Positions 15,027-19,310 of a stretch of DNA of 19,310 nt are shown here, one piece after another. Position 1 is the first letter of the stretch. Each line of letters opens with the position of its first letter. The DNA is from Gemmatimonadota bacterium (lineage in GTDB: Bacteria; JBHIER01; G020348925). The stretch is from NCBI GenBank assembly GCA_020348925.1, contig CP070758.1, forward strand, positions 177,362-196,671. The letters run 5' to 3'. The position numbers and the translations under genes were made by a program. The notes beneath the pieces were generated by a model. That model was not told where the DNA came from, searched no databases, and saw only the letters and a program-made list of their open reading frames with translations.

Positions 15027-16660
15027 ATGAGAACTATGGCAGTTGAATCCGATTTTTTGATCATCGGCAGTGGTATCGCCGGACTTTCCTTTGCCCTGAA
15101 TGCCTCCCAATACGGTTCTGTCACCGTCATTACGAAGAAGGAAAACACAGAATCCAACACGAACTACGCCCAGGGCGGTATTGCGACGGTCATCCATCCC
15201 CAGGACTCCTTTGAGCTCCATGTCGAAGACACCCTCAAAGCCGGCGCAGGACTGTGCGATCGTGAAGCAGTAGAAATCCTCGTACGAGAAGGGCCGGACC
15301 GAGTTCAGGAACTGATCGATTGGGGTGTCCGGTTTTCAAAGAGTAAGACAAAAGGCAAAGAAGGAGCGTACGCCTTAGCGCGGGAAGGTGGGCATTCCAT
15401 CGAACGCATCATTTATGCTCAGGATTTAACAGGTCGGGAAATCGAACGGGCCCTTGTGGCCGCCATCAAGGACAATGAGAACATCCGTGTCTTCGAGAAT
15501 CATATGGCCATCGACCTCATCACCGAACACCATTTCTTTCGGATGAAAGAGACGAATCTGGAAAAACGAACGTGCTTCGGTGTCTACGCCCTGAACACGG
15601 CCAGGGGAAACGTCGATCGATTTTTAGCGAAGATGACTATGCTCTCCACCGGTGGCACGGGGCAGGTCTATCAGCACTCCACAAATCCGGCTATTGCCAC
15701 CGGAGACGGCATCGTCATGAGCTACCGGGCAGGGGCGAAAATCGCCAATCTCGAATTCATGCAGTTCCACCCAACGACCCTGTACCATCCCGATGGGCGC
15801 TCGTTTCTCATTTCTGAGGCCGTCCGAGGATACGGCGGCATTCTTCGCACCAAAGACGGGGAGACGTTTATGGAAAACTATCATCCCAAGGGATGTCTTG
15901 CCCCCAGGGATATCGTCGCCCGGGCCATCGACCACGAGCTCAAGCGCCGGGGAGACCACTGCGTCTATCTCGATGTGACCCATTTGGACGGAGCCAAAGT
16001 GAAGGGCAGATTCCCCAATATTTACGAGCACTGTCGCTCACTGGGTATTGACATGACACAAGAGCCGATACCTGTTGTACCGGCAGCCCACTATATGTGC
16101 GGCGGCGTCCTCACCGATCTGTGGGGTCAAACGTCCATCGAACGGCTCTTCGCCAGCGGCGAGGTCACCTGCACCGGGGTTCATGGAGCCAACCGCCTGG
16201 CCAGCAATTCCCTCCTTGAAGCGCTGGTCTTTTCTCACCGCGCCTTGGGTAAGGCGGTGCAACTTGTCCAGGAAAAATATTTCGTCTTTCCAACCATACC
16301 GGAGTGGCAGGAGGAAGGCGTATTCGACAGTGAGGAGTGGGTCCTCATTTCCCACGATCGTGAGGAAATACAACGTCTCATGTGGGATTACGTGGGCATC
16401 GTACGTTCGGATCACCGCCTCAACAGAGCGCTCCGAAGGGTCCGGCTCATTGCTGAGGAAGTCGAAGCCTTTTATAAAAAGACGAAGGTTACAAATGACC
16501 TCATTGAGCTCCGAAACATCGCCACGGTCTCCGAACTCATTATCCGCTGTGCACTCTACAGGCGGGAAAGTCGCGGCCTTCATTTTACGACCGATTGTCC
16601 GCAGACCGATGACTCGCAGTGGAGGAGGAACACCATACTCACCACAGAAGGATTCAGTCA

Positions 16661-16664
<4 letters not shown>
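15027..16664 (+). CDS. nadB: L-aspartate oxidase NadB
   Basis: NadB is an FAD enzyme that oxidises L-aspartate to iminoaspartate for NadA, using oxygen or fumarate. In the 545-residue protein (E. coli 540) the FAD-binding GSGIAGL (14-20) and AQGGIA (48-53) are followed by [22 protein letters not shown]. Next come STGGTGQVY, the FMQFHPTTL block, the substrate-binding Arg in [27 protein letters not shown] and a helical C-terminal domain. All are typical of the succinate dehydrogenase/aspartate oxidase group, and its position next to nadA favours NadB over SdhA/FrdA. Either ATG 15027 or ATG 15036 could be the start; neither has a clear Shine-Dalgarno site. The stop overlaps the guaA ATG as ATGA. 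Confidence 0.96.
16646..16652 (+). promoter_or_regulatory. guaA: Ribosome binding site of guaA inside nadB
   Basis: AGAAGGA ends 8 bases before ATG 16661. It sets the guaA start at the ATGA overlap with the nadB stop and excludes the in-frame ATG at 16619. Confidence 0.6.
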
Positions 16665-18208
<1,544 letters not shown>

Positions 18209-18247
18209 TCCATGAAGGATTAGAATTCAGTATATGAATACCATTGA

Positions 18248-18433
18248 GGAGTTTCTCTTCGGAGTTACGCTTCGAATGAAATAGAGCAAATCAGAGACAA
18301 TGAACCTAACATCATCTTCATCGTAAGTGATAGTGATTCCCACAATGATTATGACATGAGGGTAGGCGTCAACCAAGTAATAAAACAATTATTAGCCTGG
18401 ATAATTCATAAAACCACTGCAAACGCAACGTAA
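18248..18433 (+). pseudogene. Open 61-codon fragment without a start codon, possible gene remnant
   Basis: Between TGA 18245-18247 and TAA 18431-18433 an open frame reads like real protein in its second half (NEPNIIFIVSDSD, then DMRVGVNQVIKQLLAWII). There is no usable start near the beginning; the first in-frame ATG is well inside. I do not recognise the family. It may be the decayed remains of a gene broken by the neighbouring palindromic repeat, or chance. Confidence 0.25.
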
Positions 18434-18510
18434 CATGAATATATTTATGGAATTATAATGAACATCGTTGTTGAACTTTGTTCGGTAGTATCTCCCGCAA
18501 TTGTATATTC

Positions 18511-18597
18511 TGTCATTCCGGGTTTATCCCGGAATCTCCTGAATAGAGAATCCGTTGCATCAATCGAGGAGATTCCGGCATTTCAGCCGGAATGACA
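18511..18597. repeat. Palindromic repeat element 1 (REP-doublet-like)
   Basis: The left arm (18511-18540, starting TGTCATTCCGGG) and right arm (18567-18597, ending CCGGAATGACA) are inverted copies: 12 bp match at the inner end and 11 bp at the outer end. Each arm also folds alone (CCGGG-TTTAT-CCCGG and CCGGC-ATTTCA-GCCGG), so the whole can form a three-way or cruciform structure. TGTCATTCCGG-type ends are seen in dispersed repeats of many bacteria. It lies in the spacer between convergent genes, the usual home of such elements. Confidence 0.75.
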
Positions 18598-18601
18598 GCT
18601 C

Positions 18602-18859
18602 ATGAATAAACCAGGTTTGAAGGAAACTAACTTTTTCAAGAGAAAAAACCTCGATATTGATATGTTTGAAAATAAGCTCCGTTATATTTCAGGAGTCGTA
18701 TACAGAGACAACCGGATTCCAGTTTCTACAAGTGAGAGAATCTAACATAAAAGAAATGTAGTTATGAGGAATAAATTTAACGTGTATCCTGAATCGCAAT
18801 TAAGCGAAAGAATCTTTTCTGTTCTTGAGAACCTTGATTTTGATAATGAGGTTTATTGA
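18602..18859 (+). pseudogene. Small ORF of 85 codons broken by one in-frame TAA, possible remnant
   Basis: ATG 18602 opens a 47-codon frame (with FENKLRYISGVVYRDNRIP) that ends at TAA 18743-18745. The same frame continues for 38 codons (with YPESQLSERIFSVLENLDF) to TGA 18857-18859, with an ATG at 18764. The start directly follows palindromic repeat 1 and has no Shine-Dalgarno site. The amino acid make-up looks protein-like, but I recognise no family. It may be a decayed gene or two chance short ORFs. Confidence 0.25.
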
Positions 18860-18977
18860 CGTTCTTCAATGAAAACAAATTGCTGTGCATTTTTTAAGCA
18901 AGAGTATGATTCCTGTCCTAATAAATCACTAATTATTTTCTAAATTGAGCGATTCTTGGCAAACAATATGATTTGGA

Positions 18978-19065
18978 TGTCATTCTGAGCTCGACATATC
19001 GGGCGAAGAATCTCTAACCTCATGAGTGAGATTCTTCACTTCGCGAAACTCCGTTCAGAATGACA
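18978..19065. repeat. Palindromic repeat element 2
   Basis: The left arm (18978-19014, TGTCATTCTGAGC to GAAGAATCTC) and right arm (19028-19065, GAGATTCTTC to GTTCAGAATGACA) are inverted copies that pair well at both ends. The general plan is that of element 1 (TGTCATTC ends, about 88 bases), but the sequence is different, so it belongs to another subfamily. No protein is encoded inside. Confidence 0.75.
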
Positions 19066-19110
19066 AATCCGGTACCTTGGTCTAATAAACCGCCCATCTT
19101 AGGTATTTGT

Positions 19111-19190
19111 TATTCTCGCGAAGGCAAGAATCCATAAATATTATAACATAAAATAGTGAGACGGATACCGGCTTTTGCAGACATGTCATT
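19111..19190. repeat. Degraded palindromic repeat element 3
   Basis: TATTCTCGCGAAGGCAAGAATCCA (19111-19134) and GGATACCGGCTTTTGCAGACATGTCATT (about 19163-19190) look like decayed arms of a third element; about 14 of 24 positions still pair. It lies just after the stop of the minus-strand aldehyde dehydrogenase. Confidence 0.35.
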
Positions 19191-19226
19191 TGGTGCCAAA
19201 GTATTCCCGTAATAAATTTGAATTCC

Positions 19227-19310
19227 TCACGCCAGATTTAGGGCCAACAGCTTCAGCTCCGTCATCTCCTCGATGGCGTATCGGAGACCTTCCCGGCCGA
19301 AGCCGGAATC
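19227..19310 (-). CDS. Aldehyde dehydrogenase family, C-terminal end (rest outside window)
   Basis: On the minus strand 27 codons run from the window edge to TGA at 19227-19229 and read DSGFGREGLRYAIEEMTELK and a short tail. The block SGxGREGxxYAIEEMTExK is the well-known C-terminal signature of NAD(P)-dependent aldehyde dehydrogenases of the succinate-semialdehyde/lactaldehyde group, which oxidise aldehydes to acids. The catalytic Cys and Glu lie outside the window, so substrate and intactness are unknown. The gene converges on guaA. Despite its shortness the match is specific. Confidence 0.75.
   Translation of the reverse strand, partial: DSGFGREGLRYAIEEMTELKLLALNLA

Larger units (their letters stand above)
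18209..19226. other. Convergent spacer between guaA and the aldehyde dehydrogenase
   Basis: This AT-rich kilobase has no intact gene. It holds two clear and one decayed palindromic repeat and two possible gene remnants, all listed separately. Transcription from both sides ends here; the palindromes could serve as two-way terminators, but none is followed by a strong T tract. Confidence 0.7.

Noticed and set aside
19289-19310. Fourth palindromic repeat at the right edge (CCGGCCGAAGCCGG)
   Set aside because: The bases encode the SGFGREG motif of an aldehyde dehydrogenase on the minus strand.

Overview
The window is bacterial and comes from a Gram-negative (diderm) organism that makes lipopolysaccharide. 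Between about 5.1 and 14.1 kb it carries an almost complete lipid A/Kdo pathway: lpxD, an lpxC-fabZ fusion, lpxA, a Gfo/Idh-type dehydrogenase, lpxB, a DUF374 acyltransferase, waaA (kdtA) and lpxK. The fused lpxC-fabZ gene, together with a large Ser/Thr kinase built as kinase, membrane anchor, FlgO/TolB-like domain and TPRs, recalls the Bacteroidetes/Chlorobi (FCB) side of the tree and its uncultured relatives. The phylum cannot be fixed from this sequence alone.

Layout. Bases 1-1375 are AT-rich and accessory-looking: the 3' end of an SGNH/GDSL-type hydrolase, a small SnoaL/NTF2-like protein, and a 400-base gene-free gap. The minus-strand kinase gene (1376-4297) has one in-frame amber codon that cuts off its ATP-binding loop. 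Gene-free DNA with a short dispersed repeat follows, then a CAT-anticodon tRNA (4770-4843, probably tRNA-Ile2). The plus-strand block 5109-18208 is visibly more GC-rich and tightly packed: lipid A genes, then nadA and nadB (quinolinate synthesis) and guaA (GMP synthase), with several start/stop overlaps. A convergent spacer (18209-19226) holds two good palindromic repeat elements, one degraded one and two gene remnants. The last 84 bases are the C-terminus of a minus-strand aldehyde dehydrogenase.

How the genes work together. LpxA, LpxC and LpxD turn UDP-GlcNAc into UDP-2,3-diacylglucosamine. LpxB joins lipid X to it, LpxK phosphorylates the disaccharide and WaaA adds Kdo. FabZ supplies hydroxyacyl-ACP metabolism from the same polypeptide as LpxC. 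The step between LpxD and LpxB (LpxH, LpxI or LpxG) has no gene here. The Gfo/Idh gene between lpxA and lpxB sits where gnnA sits in bacteria that make amide-linked (GlcN3N) lipid A, but no gnnB aminotransferase is next to it. A good sigma70-like promoter (8669-8697) in the only large gap of the block may start a second transcript running from the Gfo/Idh gene towards guaA.

I found no clearly new defence system, CRISPR array, transposase or phage gene. The most unusual items are the amber-interrupted kinase flanked by a direct repeat, the orphan gnnA-like gene with its small upstream ORF, and the repeat-rich convergent spacer.
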